Assembly: GCA_951394045.1 (NCBI GenBank)
Contig: OX595995.1
Coordinates: 1,240,001 to 1,304,000, forward strand
Length of the DNA stretch: 64,000 nt
Source of the DNA: Nitzschia sp. DOCU1
Lineage: Eukaryota > Bacillariophyta > Bacillariophyceae > Bacillariales > Bacillariaceae
Direction: 5' to 3'
Within the stretch, counting starts at the first letter, position 1; the number at the start of each line of letters is the position of its first letter. Under the pieces are notes generated by a model that saw nothing but the letters and a program-made list of their open reading frames with translations, had not been told where the DNA came from and did not search any database. Below, piece after piece: positions 30,368 to 41,123 of the stretch. The position numbers were made by a program, and so were the translations under genes.

Positions 30368-31254
30368 TGGAGGAAGTCTTAGAGAAGGATTTGGGTCATG
30401 GGTCTTGGTGTGGGATAGCTTGTTTGATCTCCGAGAGTGGGGTCAGCAGCTGGGAAGAGATTGTAAAGAAGAGCTTGGTTTGTCGGGGCAAGAAACTATA
30501 TCGTTTCAGTGGGCTACTACGAGGGAGGGGATGATGGTGCCTGATGCTTGTTGCACCTTGGGAGTGCAAATGTAAACGTAACTGGGCTAAAAGAGACGAT
30601 GGTACTTGGAGCCACACATCTACGACTTGTCTACTAGCTAGAGGAGTGTGCGTAGATACACAATATTTGAGATTGCTAGCAGCAGTAGAGGAACCAATCA
30701 GTGTTTATCATCTGAGTCAACTTCATCGCTACTATATAATTCCTGTATGATGCTTATTTGTGATGTTTTTGTTGGCTCTCGACGTCATCAAAAACTTTGG
30801 CGCCGACAATTTAATAGTATGCGATGGATGCGCCTGGCAAAGGGTGGTACAAGTTGATCCGCTAATAGTATGCGATGGATGCGCCTGGCAGAGGGTGGTA
30901 CAAGTTGATCGGCTCCAAGGCTTGTGTTTTACTATGACTAGTGTAGACAACTTTCTCTAATTCCGTTGACAGCTCCCTCTAGTAGAGGCTTGCCTAATAG
31001 TGCCACATCAAAATGTCTTCTTCCCTATTACGGAGGATCGCGTTTCAGTACGATCAGCCAAAGGTTCAGCAAACGTCCACGGTTCATTAGTCACATCCAT
31101 CGAGCTCCAAGACGTCTATAATGCTAGGATCTGAATCCTCATTGTTTGTTGTAGTCGTACCAGCAGCCTTGGTGGTGGGAAGGTCCAAGCTAGTAGTAGT
31201 AGGATGCTTACTACTCATACCCACCGTCGATCGGTGCCATTATCATCCCGTCTC
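30368..31254. other. Intergenic region with short tandem repeat
   Basis: No gene is supported. It contains the 51-bp tandem repeat annotated at 30812-30912 and otherwise only short chance frames. Confidence 0.5.
30812..30912. repeat. 51-bp direct tandem repeat, two copies
   Basis: Copies start at 30812 and 30863 (taatagtatgcgatggatgc...ggtacaagttgatc). They differ at only a few positions. No frame explains the repeat. Confidence 0.9.
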
Positions 31255-33261
31255 TCAGGAGGAATTATCCTTGTTGGCCAACAGTACGGACATGAAGATA
31301 ATTACACCAATCAAGGTAGTACAGGAAATGATCAACAAATAAATCACGCATGGTCGTATTTTCCTTTTCTTGTTGTAGCTTTCGGGGGCTGCTGCCTCGA
31401 CCTTGTTGTTGTTGTCGTGGAGCGAGCTGCTTTCCGAGGTGGATTCCAAGGCAAGCTTCATCACCGGTAGTACCATCGACGACAAACTTGTCGCTACAAA
31501 CGAACGGATACTACGGCCTTGATGATGATGATGATTCTTCAATCCTTGATCATCATCATCCGGCCGGCCATTGTTCTTGGGATTTTGTTCACACAAGTCG
31601 TTGTTGTGGTTTTCGCCTGACGGCGTCTGTTGCGAACTCGGCTGTGATAAAAGTCCTCTCCAAGAACTAGATGGTGTGACAATATTGGGTTCCTCCAAAC
31701 CAGCACGGCGAATATCATGATTGGGTGCTGGTACGGAATCCATTTCCACCTCGGGAACTGTCGTCATGGATGCCAATACCTCACGATGAACTACGATTTC
31801 AGCAGATCCCACCAGGGTGCTACTGTGACTCCAATCTCTCGACGATGTTGAAAGTCGCTGCTGCTTCTGATATGGTGAGGACGATGCATCATCGACCATT
31901 GCCGCTTCACCAATATAAATGTCTTCATAGACCAGTTTGGGCATGGTTTGTCCACAATGGGACCTTTTCGTTTCAGTACTAGTCGTTGCCATGGCAATCT
32001 CATTCAAAGCATGTTCTTCAAATAGCTGAGATCCATCAAAGGTTATATCTCTCCTCGGATCTTGTGTAGCATTGTTGTTGTGGATATCTTCAACTGTCGT
32101 TTCGCCGGGAGCATGAGGGGCTTGATGTAGATACTTTTGATGCGGCTCAAACGTAAGACTGCTAATCCTGCGACTGTCACTGGTAAAGGCAGCAGCACTA
32201 CTGGTAACTGCACTTTCACCATCATCATCATACTGGGATTCGATATCATCTTCTGCTGCTGAAACCAGGGAACCATCTTCTCTCCATCGTCGTTGTCCAA
32301 TCGATAGAGAGGAGGGAGCCAAAGGCGGCTTGACAATTACCGTTTTGGGAGATGGTTTGGCGGTTTCGCCCGAAAAATCAATACTCTTCCAACTATTGCT
32401 CATACTTCGGCTGCTGCTGTTTTTGTGTTTGGCAGAAAAGGATGTTTGATTGGAATGCTTCAGAGTCGGACTCAGTACTTTGGTGGGACTCCTTGACGCG
32501 GTACAAGAGGGAATCACAACAGTATCCGAGGGCACCCGTGTGGGTGGTTTGACAGTCTTTTTCTTCTTCTTGTTGGATTTCACCATGTCAGCATCCGCAG
32601 CATAGCCTGGAGTCTCTTTTCGTTCTGGACGGTTTGGTTGATCGTTGACTGGGCACGGCGATGGTTTTCGGAATCTCGATATTGGTGTGGGCGGTTTGGA
32701 CGCAACATTGTTTATATTCTGCGGTTGCTGTTGCTGCTGAATATGAAGGGGTGTCGCTTTGCGTGTGGGTGGTATTAATCGTTTCTTGGAGTTCTTGTTG
32801 TGGCCTCGTGCCGATGGTGGTTTTTTCGTCGACTTGTCACATGTCTTATTGCTAGTCGGTGCCGTCCTGTCACGGTGTAAACTAGGAGGCAAGGGTGCTG
32901 CTGCTCCCGGCGATGTGGATGCGTCGGAGGCTATCGGTCGCCGCATCATTATTGGCGAAGATGGTTCGTCCATACTCATACCCGAGGCATCTGTCAGCAA
33001 GGAAGCCGTGTCGTCCCTACTGTTATTGACAACCTCAATTTGTCGCACCTCGATTCTCCGTCGGGCTGTGCGATCAGAGGATGACGGTGGTGGACTAGTA
33101 GTACTCAACGACTGATGTGGTGGAGAGGAGGACTCTTTGCTAATATCGCTCTCTCCTGACAAATCAAAAGACTCGGAACTGGAAGTGTCATAATTGTATC
33201 GCTTCATCGTCGGGCTACCAGCCACTGCGTTATTGCCTCCCTTTTTCTTGGTGCCACCCAT
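31255..33261 (-). CDS. Large disordered protein with C-terminal membrane anchor
   Basis: 668 residues from the ATG at 33261 (MGGTKKKGGN); a slightly longer frame starts only at GTG. Nearly the whole chain is Ser/Pro/Lys-rich low complexity (for example KSNKKKKKTVKPPTRVPS). One hydrophobic segment near the C-terminus (CVIYLLIISCTTLIGVIIF) is followed by about a dozen residues, the layout of a tail-anchored protein with a long cytosolic domain. No catalytic motif or named family is recognised. The body carries many SP/TP sites, suggesting phosphorylation. Confidence 0.75.
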   Translation of the reverse strand: MGGTKKKGGNNAVAGSPTMKRYNYDTSSSESFDLSGESDISKESSSPPHQSLSTTSPPPSSSDRTARRRIEVRQIEVVNNSRDDTASLLTDASGMSMDEPSSPIMMRRPIASDASTSPGAAAPLPPSLHRDRTAPTSNKTCDKSTKKPPSARGHNKNSKKRLIPPTRKATPLHIQQQQQPQNINNVASKPPTPISRFRKPSPCPVNDQPNRPERKETPGYAADADMVKSNKKKKKTVKPPTRVPSDTVVIPSCTASRSPTKVLSPTLKHSNQTSFSAKHKNSSSRSMSNSWKSIDFSGETAKPSPKTVIVKPPLAPSSLSIGQRRWREDGSLVSAAEDDIESQYDDDGESAVTSSAAAFTSDSRRISSLTFEPHQKYLHQAPHAPGETTVEDIHNNNATQDPRRDITFDGSQLFEEHALNEIAMATTSTETKRSHCGQTMPKLVYEDIYIGEAAMVDDASSSPYQKQQRLSTSSRDWSHSSTLVGSAEIVVHREVLASMTTVPEVEMDSVPAPNHDIRRAGLEEPNIVTPSSSWRGLLSQPSSQQTPSGENHNNDLCEQNPKNNGRPDDDDQGLKNHHHHQGRSIRSFVATSLSSMVLPVMKLALESTSESSSLHDNNNKVEAAAPESYNKKRKIRPCVIYLLIISCTTLIGVIIFMSVLLANKDNSS

Positions 33262-33822
33262 GATGACAGCGCACAGCACCCGTTGCTTTCCTCTTTGGCT
33301 ATTATACGATGTCTCAAAGCGTCACTACTAGTAGCATCAACGACACAATAATCTCAAAGGCCGGTGGACGGGAGTAGACTGCTGTTGATAATATTGCATC
33401 CGGGAATGGGGATAAGTGTTGTGGGCGGTGACATCGGAGTGTTATCACCATGGCCGAAAACAGAACCACGTTTTTATTCTTGCTTGCTTCCATTCGACGT
33501 TGATCCTCTCTCGGGCGTGTTTGATTTATGTCGATGGTTCTTGGAAGGAAGGAATGCATGCGTGGAGGGCTTATATTTGAGGGATCGGCTGGCGCGTGTG
33601 AGGGCAATTTTTGTTGCCATGGTGGTAAGAATACACAACAAATAACAATCGCATTGGTCTATTGATGACTGAGTCAGACAAGTCGGACGGAGAACGTTTC
33701 TTCCTCCTCGTTTTGTCATCATCATTCTTACGCATCGCTCTCCCTCGTCATAGCTTTTCTCATTTTTGAATCCATCTTTGGCCCATGCCCACTTGCATTT
33801 CGACTCACCATTGTGTATCGTC

Positions 33823-34215
33823 ATGAATACGACACTATTATTCATGCAGTATCATCAAAGGATGGCTCGATCATTCTTGTCGTGCGCATTGAAATGCTCT
33901 TTTTCTTCTTCGTCGAAATCATCATCATCCCGCACGACGACGACGCGGGGCGTACGGAACGAACACACCAGCTATCAAAGAGATCGTTTTACTAAAGGCA
34001 ATCAACAAGGTTTCTTGTTAGTCTTTGCATTGGGGGGAGGGCTAGGAGTGGCCAGTGCTGTAATCATGGCGCAGTGTGAGGGGGGAAATGATAATCTACG
34101 TCATCATGACGGCGTAGCCGGCGACGGGGGCTCCAAGAATATGGTCTTGTCGTCGTCAAATCAACTTGCTAATGTGTCGACGACCGTAGAGCTGAAAGTC
34201 GCACACCGTCGATGA
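33823..34215 (+). CDS. Small single-pass membrane protein, possibly organellar
   Basis: 130 residues from the ATG at 33823; ATGs at 33844 and 33862 are alternatives, the last giving MARSFLSCALKCSFSSSSKS, a Ser/Arg-rich presequence-like start. One hydrophobic Gly-rich segment (GFLLVFALGGGLGVASAVIM) follows, then a hydrophilic tail. The frame upstream of 33823 starts only at TTG. No family is recognised. The Arg/Ser-rich N-terminus plus a single membrane span is common in mitochondrial inner-membrane proteins, which is a guess. Confidence 0.5.
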   Translation: MNTTLLFMQYHQRMARSFLSCALKCSFSSSSKSSSSRTTTTRGVRNEHTSYQRDRFTKGNQQGFLLVFALGGGLGVASAVIMAQCEGGNDNLRHHDGVAGDGGSKNMVLSSSNQLANVSTTVELKVAHRR

Positions 34216-34494
34216 AAATCGCATGGCGAATTTGGCTGTGAAAGTGATGATCATGAGCGGTCCTTATGATCCTCTCGATTCAGGTCACCCCGTTTTGTCG
34301 AGGTTTCGTCTCTGCTCGGTGGGGTTTCGAACGTGGCATTGTTAGCTAGCTAGTGTTTTTGAAGTATAGTGTACATTAAGTTTTGCTATATTGAATCTGG
34401 TAGTCCCATCGACGGCTCTTAAAGTAGCTAGCTTGCCAGTATTTGCATTCGACGGGTTATTTATGCTCGATTGATTGCATGGAATAAGAAAAGT

Positions 34495-35265
34495 CTATTG
34501 CCATGGATTGTCCTCATCAACTTCCACGTCAATAATAGTACTTTCTCGTCGAATCTTATCTTTTTTGGGCGGCGTCTTTTCTTCGTAGATGGTCGTCGTA
34601 GTCCTTGTGACGGATGGCCCGCCAAACATGTCAAAAATGCTTCCTCCGCCAAAGGGGCTTCCAGACATGCCGTCTATCGAATTGCGACCGGTAATATTGT
34701 CAATACCACTATTGTCATAGTTCGCTTGGAGGATGGATCCACATGAAATACAGATCGATGGTTGTGCAATCCCATCTCCACTGCTTTTCAAAACTCTCAC
34801 TGGTGCCCCACAATTGGGGCATGCACCCGAAATGGTATTAAAGTATTGCCAAACCGATACGCCTATCGTCCCGACGACTGGAAGCAGTAGCGCCAATATA
34901 AAAAAGGAATTGAAAATTCCCAAGACAAAACCACCAAGCGGGGACGCAAAGAATGCCACGACCAGGATCAGAGATGCTGCACCTTTTAGAATATCACCGA
35001 GATCGTCCTTGTTATTTCGTCCTGGAGGCAAATTGTACATGGACAGCGATGTGCGGCCGCATCTTGTAGTAGTCTGTCTGGCGATGTTGGAAGCGAAGGT
35101 ATGTGGCTGTTTTATTCCTGTACGCCTCGCGGTGTTGCCCAACTGAACAAATGTGGAAGCGGTCGAGCGGGTGACGATGCTTCGATGTACGGAAAAGCCA
35201 CTAGCAATTTGAGCTAGAAGCAACACGAAGATCGCAAGCGAGAATATGGACAGTTTGATCATCAT
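34495..35265 (-). CDS. Plastid-targeted membrane protein with zinc ribbon
   Basis: 256 residues from the ATG at 35265. The signal peptide MMIKLSIFSLAIFVLLLAQ runs into IASGFS, an ASAFAP-type motif, then a Ser/Thr/Arg-rich transit region. After about residue 75 come two hydrophobic segments (ILKGAASLILVVAFFASPLG and IFNSFFILALLLPVVGTIG). A zinc ribbon follows: CPNCGAPV, then CISCGS about 26 residues later. The C-terminal part is Gly/Thr-rich and ends with an acidic DVEVDEDNPWQ. CPNCG ribbons next to two membrane spans occur in thylakoid proteins of plants and algae, but I cannot assign a characterised one. Confidence 0.8.
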   Translation of the reverse strand: MMIKLSIFSLAIFVLLLAQIASGFSVHRSIVTRSTASTFVQLGNTARRTGIKQPHTFASNIARQTTTRCGRTSLSMYNLPPGRNNKDDLGDILKGAASLILVVAFFASPLGGFVLGIFNSFFILALLLPVVGTIGVSVWQYFNTISGACPNCGAPVRVLKSSGDGIAQPSICISCGSILQANYDNSGIDNITGRNSIDGMSGSPFGGGSIFDMFGGPSVTRTTTTIYEEKTPPKKDKIRRESTIIDVEVDEDNPWQ

Positions 35266-35958
35266 CGAGTCTATCTACGTTCCTCGCAAAGCCCCAATGC
35301 TCATCAGTGAGAGATCTGTTCATGACACTCTCCCTTCTCATTGTTGAATGCCTCGGATACGTCAATACGGGCGTCATCATGTCCTTTCCAAACGCATCGT
35401 TCTTGCCTCCAACACCTATGTACTTTTCGTATGTAGCGCAAGCGTAGCTTGGAGACTGCGAGGTCCGATCGGAGTAGTCCAAAAGGCAGTGAGGATATTG
35501 GTCTGTCCTTCTCACGAGCAAGATCCAAGCTTCCCGAACCTCCGACGCAGTGGCCGGTGACGGATTACGCGAACTCTCTCACTTTGGAGGGCTTTCTTTG
35601 ACACCGATCCTCTCTTCTCACTCCCATCCATTCAACTTACACCACCCTTCCAACCAGTCAATACTCAAACTTTCATCTTTCAGGTGTGTTTTTTAATTCT
35701 GAATTTGCGTTGCTCATGGTGACCTTTCGCTCGTTTTGGACCACGACAATCGGTTGAAAGCGTACTTTTTGCCCGATACCGTCCTTCCGTCGACGGACGA
35801 TTCTACGGGTAGCGACGCGTGGAGGCATATCATCGCGAAGATATCGGCTCTTACTTGGCTGCACCACCTCAATCATCATTCTCACACACATGCGATTGCA
35901 AAAGCTGACGATCCTTCTCAGTTTCACTCTTTTTTCTCCCTTGTAGGTGATTGAAACC
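35266..35958. other. Intergenic region (divergent promoters)
   Basis: No gene supported. A possible 5' UTR intron of the downstream gene may run from the gtgtgtttt at about 35684 to the ttgtag at 35941-35946, just before the ATG at 35959. This is only a splice-site resemblance. Confidence 0.4.
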
Positions 35959-37383
35959 ATGAGACTTGCCAATTTCCAAGATGACTTTAATGGCGGTACT
36001 ACTAGCCAGGACGACAAGGTTTCCCAGAAAGGTTCTCGGCGCCGGACGTCGTTGGACTACAAAGCCCGAACGCTGAACAATGAACCCATGACGACTACCA
36101 AGCCGGGCAAGCGTAAAAGTCGACGCCCCACACCGGAAGAACAGCAAGCAGCAGCTGCGGCCATGGCGCGATCCCGAACTCATCCCAGTCGGGCTCGAGG
36201 GGGAAGCGGGCCCCCTCCGAGAAAATTCGAACTTTCGGATCTGGATAATATGAGCCAAGAAGAGATTCTCCAGGCGTTGTATGCCGATCCAGAACTAGCC
36301 CAGAGCGTTGCCAAAATGGCAGAGGAAATGTCGGCGGCGGAAACAAACGGCCAGCCAAGCACTGGGGCTCCTGTGGGGGCTCGAAAGGGTGGCCGTCGAT
36401 CGCCCATGGGAAGTAAGCAGGCTCGCAAGGAACTAAGCGAGTATCCGGATCATATGAGGGAACTGATGGACGGTGGAGTCCCTGTGATTCAGTGGATCAT
36501 TCTGCTGGTTCTTCTCGGTGCTGCCTTGTATCAGCTACGAAAGATTCTCATGCTTCCGGATGCAAAGGACAAGGGACGTGGGGTCCGTGCGAATAAGGCA
36601 GCCGGTGGTAAAAAGGGCGCTAAGAAGGGTGCGACTGATCGGGACGTAGTGGAAAATACATTGCGGGCTATCCAAGTCGATACTGAAACGCAACCACCTA
36701 CCAAAAAGGCCCCGCCCAAAGTTCCCAAAAAAGTTGCCCCTACCCCCAAGAAGAAAAAGAAAGCAAACGCCAACAATGGCACTGCCCCGAAAAAGCAAGA
36801 TACAGAATCAGCGCCTACCAAAGAAACGACTGGGGCCGATGACTCGGACAAAGCAGGTTTGACGGTATCCTTGACGGCTCCCATTCAGACTGCTACTACG
36901 AGCGCGGCGGACGACGACGGTGCTGGTTGGCAGACAGTTTCCAAGGCTACAGACGCCAAACCAGCGGCAACTGAAGTCAAACCGCCTGGGGGTGCGCAAC
37001 CAACTACTGCAGCGACCCAGCCTCCACCTGGTTTCAAGGCCTTGGCCACCCCGGAAGAGACTCCTGCTGCCAAGGAGAACACCCCTCCTCATCTGAATGG
37101 ATCGTCCGAGGGAAAGAAGAAGACCAAAAAGAAAAAGGCAAAATCAGGTCAAGGCAGCAACCCGTCGGAAGCACAAACATCGTCCGAACCATCCACCGCT
37201 GCTGCCGCCTCGGCGCCGACCGAAACGAAAACCACTGACAATGACGAGGCCCTAGCCAAAAAACTCCAAAAGGAAGAAGAAAATCTGGCCCAAGGGGGCG
37301 CTGAGGAGCCCGTTGCAACTGACATCTGGGAAGAAGTGACCACTCGTAAACGCAAGGGCAACAAACCTGAAACCGCAGCTTAG
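35959..37383 (+). CDS. Lysine-rich single-pass membrane protein
   Basis: 474 residues from the ATG at 35959; upstream in-frame codons begin only with GTG. An N-terminal basic and disordered stretch leads to a conserved-looking helix (LDNMSQEEILQALYADPEL). A single membrane span lies around residues 176-197 (VIQWIILLVLLGAALYQL). A long Lys/Pro/Ala-rich tail follows (KKAPPKVPKKVAPTPKKKKK) and ends in an acidic-basic EKKLQKEEENL-type coil and DIWEEVTTRKRKGN. A span followed by a lysine-rich tail resembles ER ribosome- or RNA-binding membrane proteins, but no specific family is recognised. Confidence 0.75.
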   Translation: MRLANFQDDFNGGTTSQDDKVSQKGSRRRTSLDYKARTLNNEPMTTTKPGKRKSRRPTPEEQQAAAAAMARSRTHPSRARGGSGPPPRKFELSDLDNMSQEEILQALYADPELAQSVAKMAEEMSAAETNGQPSTGAPVGARKGGRRSPMGSKQARKELSEYPDHMRELMDGGVPVIQWIILLVLLGAALYQLRKILMLPDAKDKGRGVRANKAAGGKKGAKKGATDRDVVENTLRAIQVDTETQPPTKKAPPKVPKKVAPTPKKKKKANANNGTAPKKQDTESAPTKETTGADDSDKAGLTVSLTAPIQTATTSAADDDGAGWQTVSKATDAKPAATEVKPPGGAQPTTAATQPPPGFKALATPEETPAAKENTPPHLNGSSEGKKKTKKKKAKSGQGSNPSEAQTSSEPSTAAAASAPTETKTTDNDEALAKKLQKEEENLAQGGAEEPVATDIWEEVTTRKRKGNKPETAA

Positions 37384-37582
37384 TAGACGAGTGCTTTGCC
37401 AACCCTGGGATCCTCCTGGATGACAGCGTGCTGCTACCGCAACTAGAAGTAAGATAGCCACAGATTCGATAGACTACACAAAAATCATTCCCTACTCTCA
37501 AGTAGATAAAGGCAGCAAAGAGGGGCAGTCTAAATCCAATCTACCTTGGCCGATCGAGACCGGCTGGGCCGACCATGGAGTC

Positions 37583-39396
37583 TCATACTTTGATCGTGGT
37601 ACTAGAGTTCGGCGTAGACGGCTTGGTTGGTGACGGCGACGAAGAATGTGCTGGTGACGATGATTCCGGTGCCTGTTTTGTTGGCTCTTCTTGCCCGTGT
37701 AGCTGTTGCTCCTCTACGTCGTGTACACATCGCCGTGCCAACTCGATCAAAGCATCCGTGTAGTACTTTTGAATGATACTACTTCCCTCGCCGTCGCTAG
37801 AAGTTTTTTCTTTGATGACTCCACGTTCCACCAATCTTCGCTCCAACCGAATCGAATCCAAAAGACTCCAATCCCCATCCAATTTTCGTTGACGACCATA
37901 TCCTTTGAATACTTCTTTGGAACGCCGCTTTTGTTCCTTGAGCTGCCATTTTGCCTCGGTTTCGACTTGTCCCAACATGCGTCCACGCGAAAAGGCTGTC
38001 GAGCCTTGCTGTTCCAATGCCCGACTAATGACCCGGTTCTTGATGGTGGATCGCATATCTCGCAAGGCTTCCGGTAAGGATTGGTGGGTATTTCCACCCC
38101 AAACACGAGGATCGTGAATGACAAAGAGAGGCACATCTGCTTTTTTGCACAGTTTTTGCAATAATCGCATGGAACTAGGAACCCTTTGGAGAGCTGCACC
38201 ATTGGCAATGACGGCATGGGGTTTATTGGACGCACGACAATTGGTTCGGTACCGTCCGTCTACTCCATCTGGATTGCTTTTGGCAAAGGCTGGTAAAGGC
38301 CACTCCCAAAAATGATACACCGGGTGGACCGTAATCTTATACGCCTGTCCAAAGAGGTATCGATTCCACGGCGATGCTTTTTCCAAGGGAGCGTCAAATC
38401 CCACTTGTCCATTAATCTAGTAGTAGAGATGTCGGGCACGAGTGACATGCAATGCCATTTTGAAACAAAAATCATCAGCAAAAAATGAATCATTTTCCCT
38501 CACAGCTGGGAACGAGATGAATACACAATTGTCTTACCCGTAATCTCATTTCTTCTGCCCATGCATATTGATTCCAGGGTGCCTCCAGTTCGTCTTCAAA
38601 ACTAGCCTTGTCCAAGGGAACTTGTTCCTCCACTATTACCGACGACGACGACGACGACGATTCGTTTGTTGCTGGCGGCATTGTATTGTTGTCTCCGTTG
38701 TTGTCGCCGTTTTCCTTCTTGTTGTTGTCGTCAGAGGATGCTGTATAATATTTGCCTGGATCATACTTGAAACTTCCAAATTGTTGCGTTTTGCGTAGTT
38801 TGTACTTGTTCAAATCCGCTATAGATGCTTCCAACAATTCGACACCGACCCGCTGTTGTGATTGAGAACTTCGACATTGAACGAGTGACTTTTGTGAATA
38901 TAAAATGTCAGGATTACTTGATTGCAATACAATACATCCAACGTTTGTCACATCTTATTATTCGACTTACCTTGACCAATGCCTTTTGCGTCACTTTCAA
39001 TTTCGTTCCTTTTTTCGATTGATCGTCCTTTGTTGTCTTCTTGGAGGACTCGCCCTCTGTTTCACTATTGCCTACTACAATGACTTTGGGGGATGCGACA
39101 TCATCCGCAAAAATCTTGTCATGTGTTAATCGACAATCTCCCTCAAAGGCATGATTTCGTAGTTCGGGCATGTCAATCGCCAATATACGCAACGTAGATG
39201 GAATCGCATCGCGAGCCGCACTCAAATATTCCTTTTGTTGAATCTTGTCCATTAAATGGACTTCTACTTTGTTGGATTCTATCGGTGCATTCTTTTGACA
39301 AGAGGAATACCAGCTCGAGAGACCCACAATGGCACTCCCCATCATGGCCGCCCCTGCCAAGGACTTTTGACGTGCCGCCGCGGAAAATTGTGCCAT
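37583..39396 (-). CDS. Unrecognised protein with N-terminal membrane segment (three exons)
   Basis: Exons, in coding order, 39396-38971, 38852-38538 and 38416-37583; introns of 118 and 121 bp, with GTAAGT and GTAAGA donors and CAG and TAG acceptors, all phase 0. This gives 524 residues. The start MAQFSAAARQKSLAGAAMMG, with a hydrophobic stretch to about residue 30, looks like a mitochondrial presequence or anchor. Further upstream codons lack an ATG. Exon 1 continues with a region resembling an alpha/beta fold (STLRILAIDMPELRNHAF). Exon 3 has a conserved-looking core (NRYLFGQAYKITVHPVYHFW, CRASNKPHAVIANG, VPLFVIHDPRVWGG) and a helical, basic part. I cannot assign a function. Confidence 0.75.
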
Positions 39397-39797
39397 GCTG
39401 TGTTCTTGCCTAAAGATCCAAAGTCGATTCCTTCTTGGTGATGGATATAGGACTTGTTGCAAGTAGGTCGAAGATATAAGACCAGAAGTGACATGCCATC
39501 GTCGGGGCGGAGATGCAATGGCTCGCGACACGGAATTTTCAAACGAAGGACATCAAAAAACGTCACCGCATGGTACCTTCAGTCACGAAAGGCATGGGTC
39601 ACGTGACGAATCGTTCGACCACATTGTTGCTACTAGGTATAGACGAAGGCCTAGTAGCTAGCGCTGCGTTTCTACAGTGTTACTCGCTGCTGCCACGGAA
39701 TTCCCACTACAATTAATACTCGTGATGACAACCCTGTTGATTTCGTCGCCTCTCGCGAACAAACAATACTAAAATCTAGCATATCCCATAGATTTCT

Positions 39798-40796
39798 TTA
39801 AAATGAAAATTGTCGTCGAACTCGGACATCGGCCGCTAACGCGGACAAACTGGTTCCTACCAAGGGCAATCGAAAGTCCGTGACCCATTTTCCACCCGAC
39901 GTCGAATGATCTGTCCATGTGACATGGACCGAATCGGTCGGATCCACCTTGGTACGAATCGATCCCGAATTCAATGCCACATTCCATTGATAGACAATCC
40001 GGGCATTGTACAAGGAAATTTCGGGAGCAATGACATGACTGAATATTGTTAGAATAAGAACAAGAAAAGAAAGACAAGTTAGAAGAAGAAATGGATCATC
40101 AGGGAACGGTATTAGAACAACATTTGGCATGCGCCCCACCCAACATTCCAAAACGTACCGATCATCCAAGGCATGTACTACCGTCAAGGTAGGATTTTGA
40201 TACTCCAAATTCAAGACAGCCTTGGTCCGCTGGGACCCCGTCGTGCCTTCCAAGACACATGTAGGTTCTCCCCGCAATACATTCCAAGTGGGCGTCACTC
40301 GCACGGCACCGACCGAAGCATAGGGTAAATTCACTTGATAACATCCCCGAATCAGTTCCAATGCCAAACCACCAAATTTGGCCATGCCATAAATAGTACC
40401 CTTGGATAACTGTACCATGGTAGTCGTCTTTTTACTCTTCCAATCATAACTTGGTAAAAGGTCCAATTCAAATCCATTTCGGGCAAATTTGGCGCCCCCT
40501 TCGACGTAGGTAGGCGTTCGAAGCATTTGTTCGTAGTGATAGCCGACAGTTCCTTGCAGAGACTGCAAACTAGGGAACCAGGATGGTAATGGTTTGGAGA
40601 TACTCTGAAAGGACCATTGCAAGTTGGGACGGAAATTGTTCAAATTCAACCATTTGCTGGATCGTGCGGCAGCGTCGGTCGCTGGATCTTTCAAGGTGAC
40701 CGTCAAGACGGGGCCATTGACACGAAATCGTGGTGACGCGTGTGCAAACTCGAAGAGAAGCAGTAGCTGTAGGAACAGTAGACGAAGACACGGCAT
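39798..40796 (-). CDS. Secretory-pathway beta-rich protein (two exons), divergent from PLGG1-like gene
   Basis: Exons 40796-40159 and 40038-39798. The 120-bp intron (GTACGT...TTCAG) keeps the frame, so the unspliced sequence also reads through, but splicing gives LDDRHVIAPEISLYN and removes a hydrophobic insertion. Product 292 residues. The start MPCLRLLFLQLLLLFEFAHA is a clear signal peptide. The rest shows repeated alternating hydrophobic-polar stretches (for example FELDLLPSYDW, KAVLNLEYQNPTLTVV, ARIVYQWNVAL, VTWTDHS) and ends ..VRVRRQFSF with a terminal Phe. This layout recalls outer-membrane beta-barrels whose last strand ends in an aromatic residue. No named family. A 327-bp divergent promoter is shared with 41124. 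Confidence 0.75.
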   Translation of the reverse strand: MPCLRLLFLQLLLLFEFAHASPRFRVNGPVLTVTLKDPATDAAARSSKWLNLNNFRPNLQWSFQSISKPLPSWFPSLQSLQGTVGYHYEQMLRTPTYVEGGAKFARNGFELDLLPSYDWKSKKTTTMVQLSKGTIYGMAKFGGLALELIRGCYQVNLPYASVGAVRVTPTWNVLRGEPTCVLEGTTGSQRTKAVLNLEYQNPTLTVVHALDDRYVLECWVGRMPNVVLIPFPDDPFLLLTCLSFLVLILTIFSHVIAPEISLYNARIVYQWNVALNSGSIRTKVDPTDSVHVTWTDHSTSGGKWVTDFRLPLVGTSLSALAADVRVRRQFSF

Positions 40797-41123
40797 CGTG
40801 GGCACAGTTCGAATGGCGGCGGCTATCGTAGTATCGGTCCACCTATGGTTGGGCAAAGAAAAGCATAGGACATCATGACACAAGGCGATCATCATGGTTG
40901 AAAATCTTGCGGTCGGCGGCACAAGATTGCAATCTCCGGGTTGTTTGTCCGTCCGCCATCCGAATATCCCACCGATGACGTATGCGATGTCAAAAAATAG
41001 GAACCTGGCGAAAGATCGCGGCGGGTTTTCGGCAACACACATGTTTCCCTTTTTGCATTGCAACCAGCTTGGTTCCTCCAATCGCTACTGTATCATATAT
41101 TGCATCCTTGCATCCATCCTACC

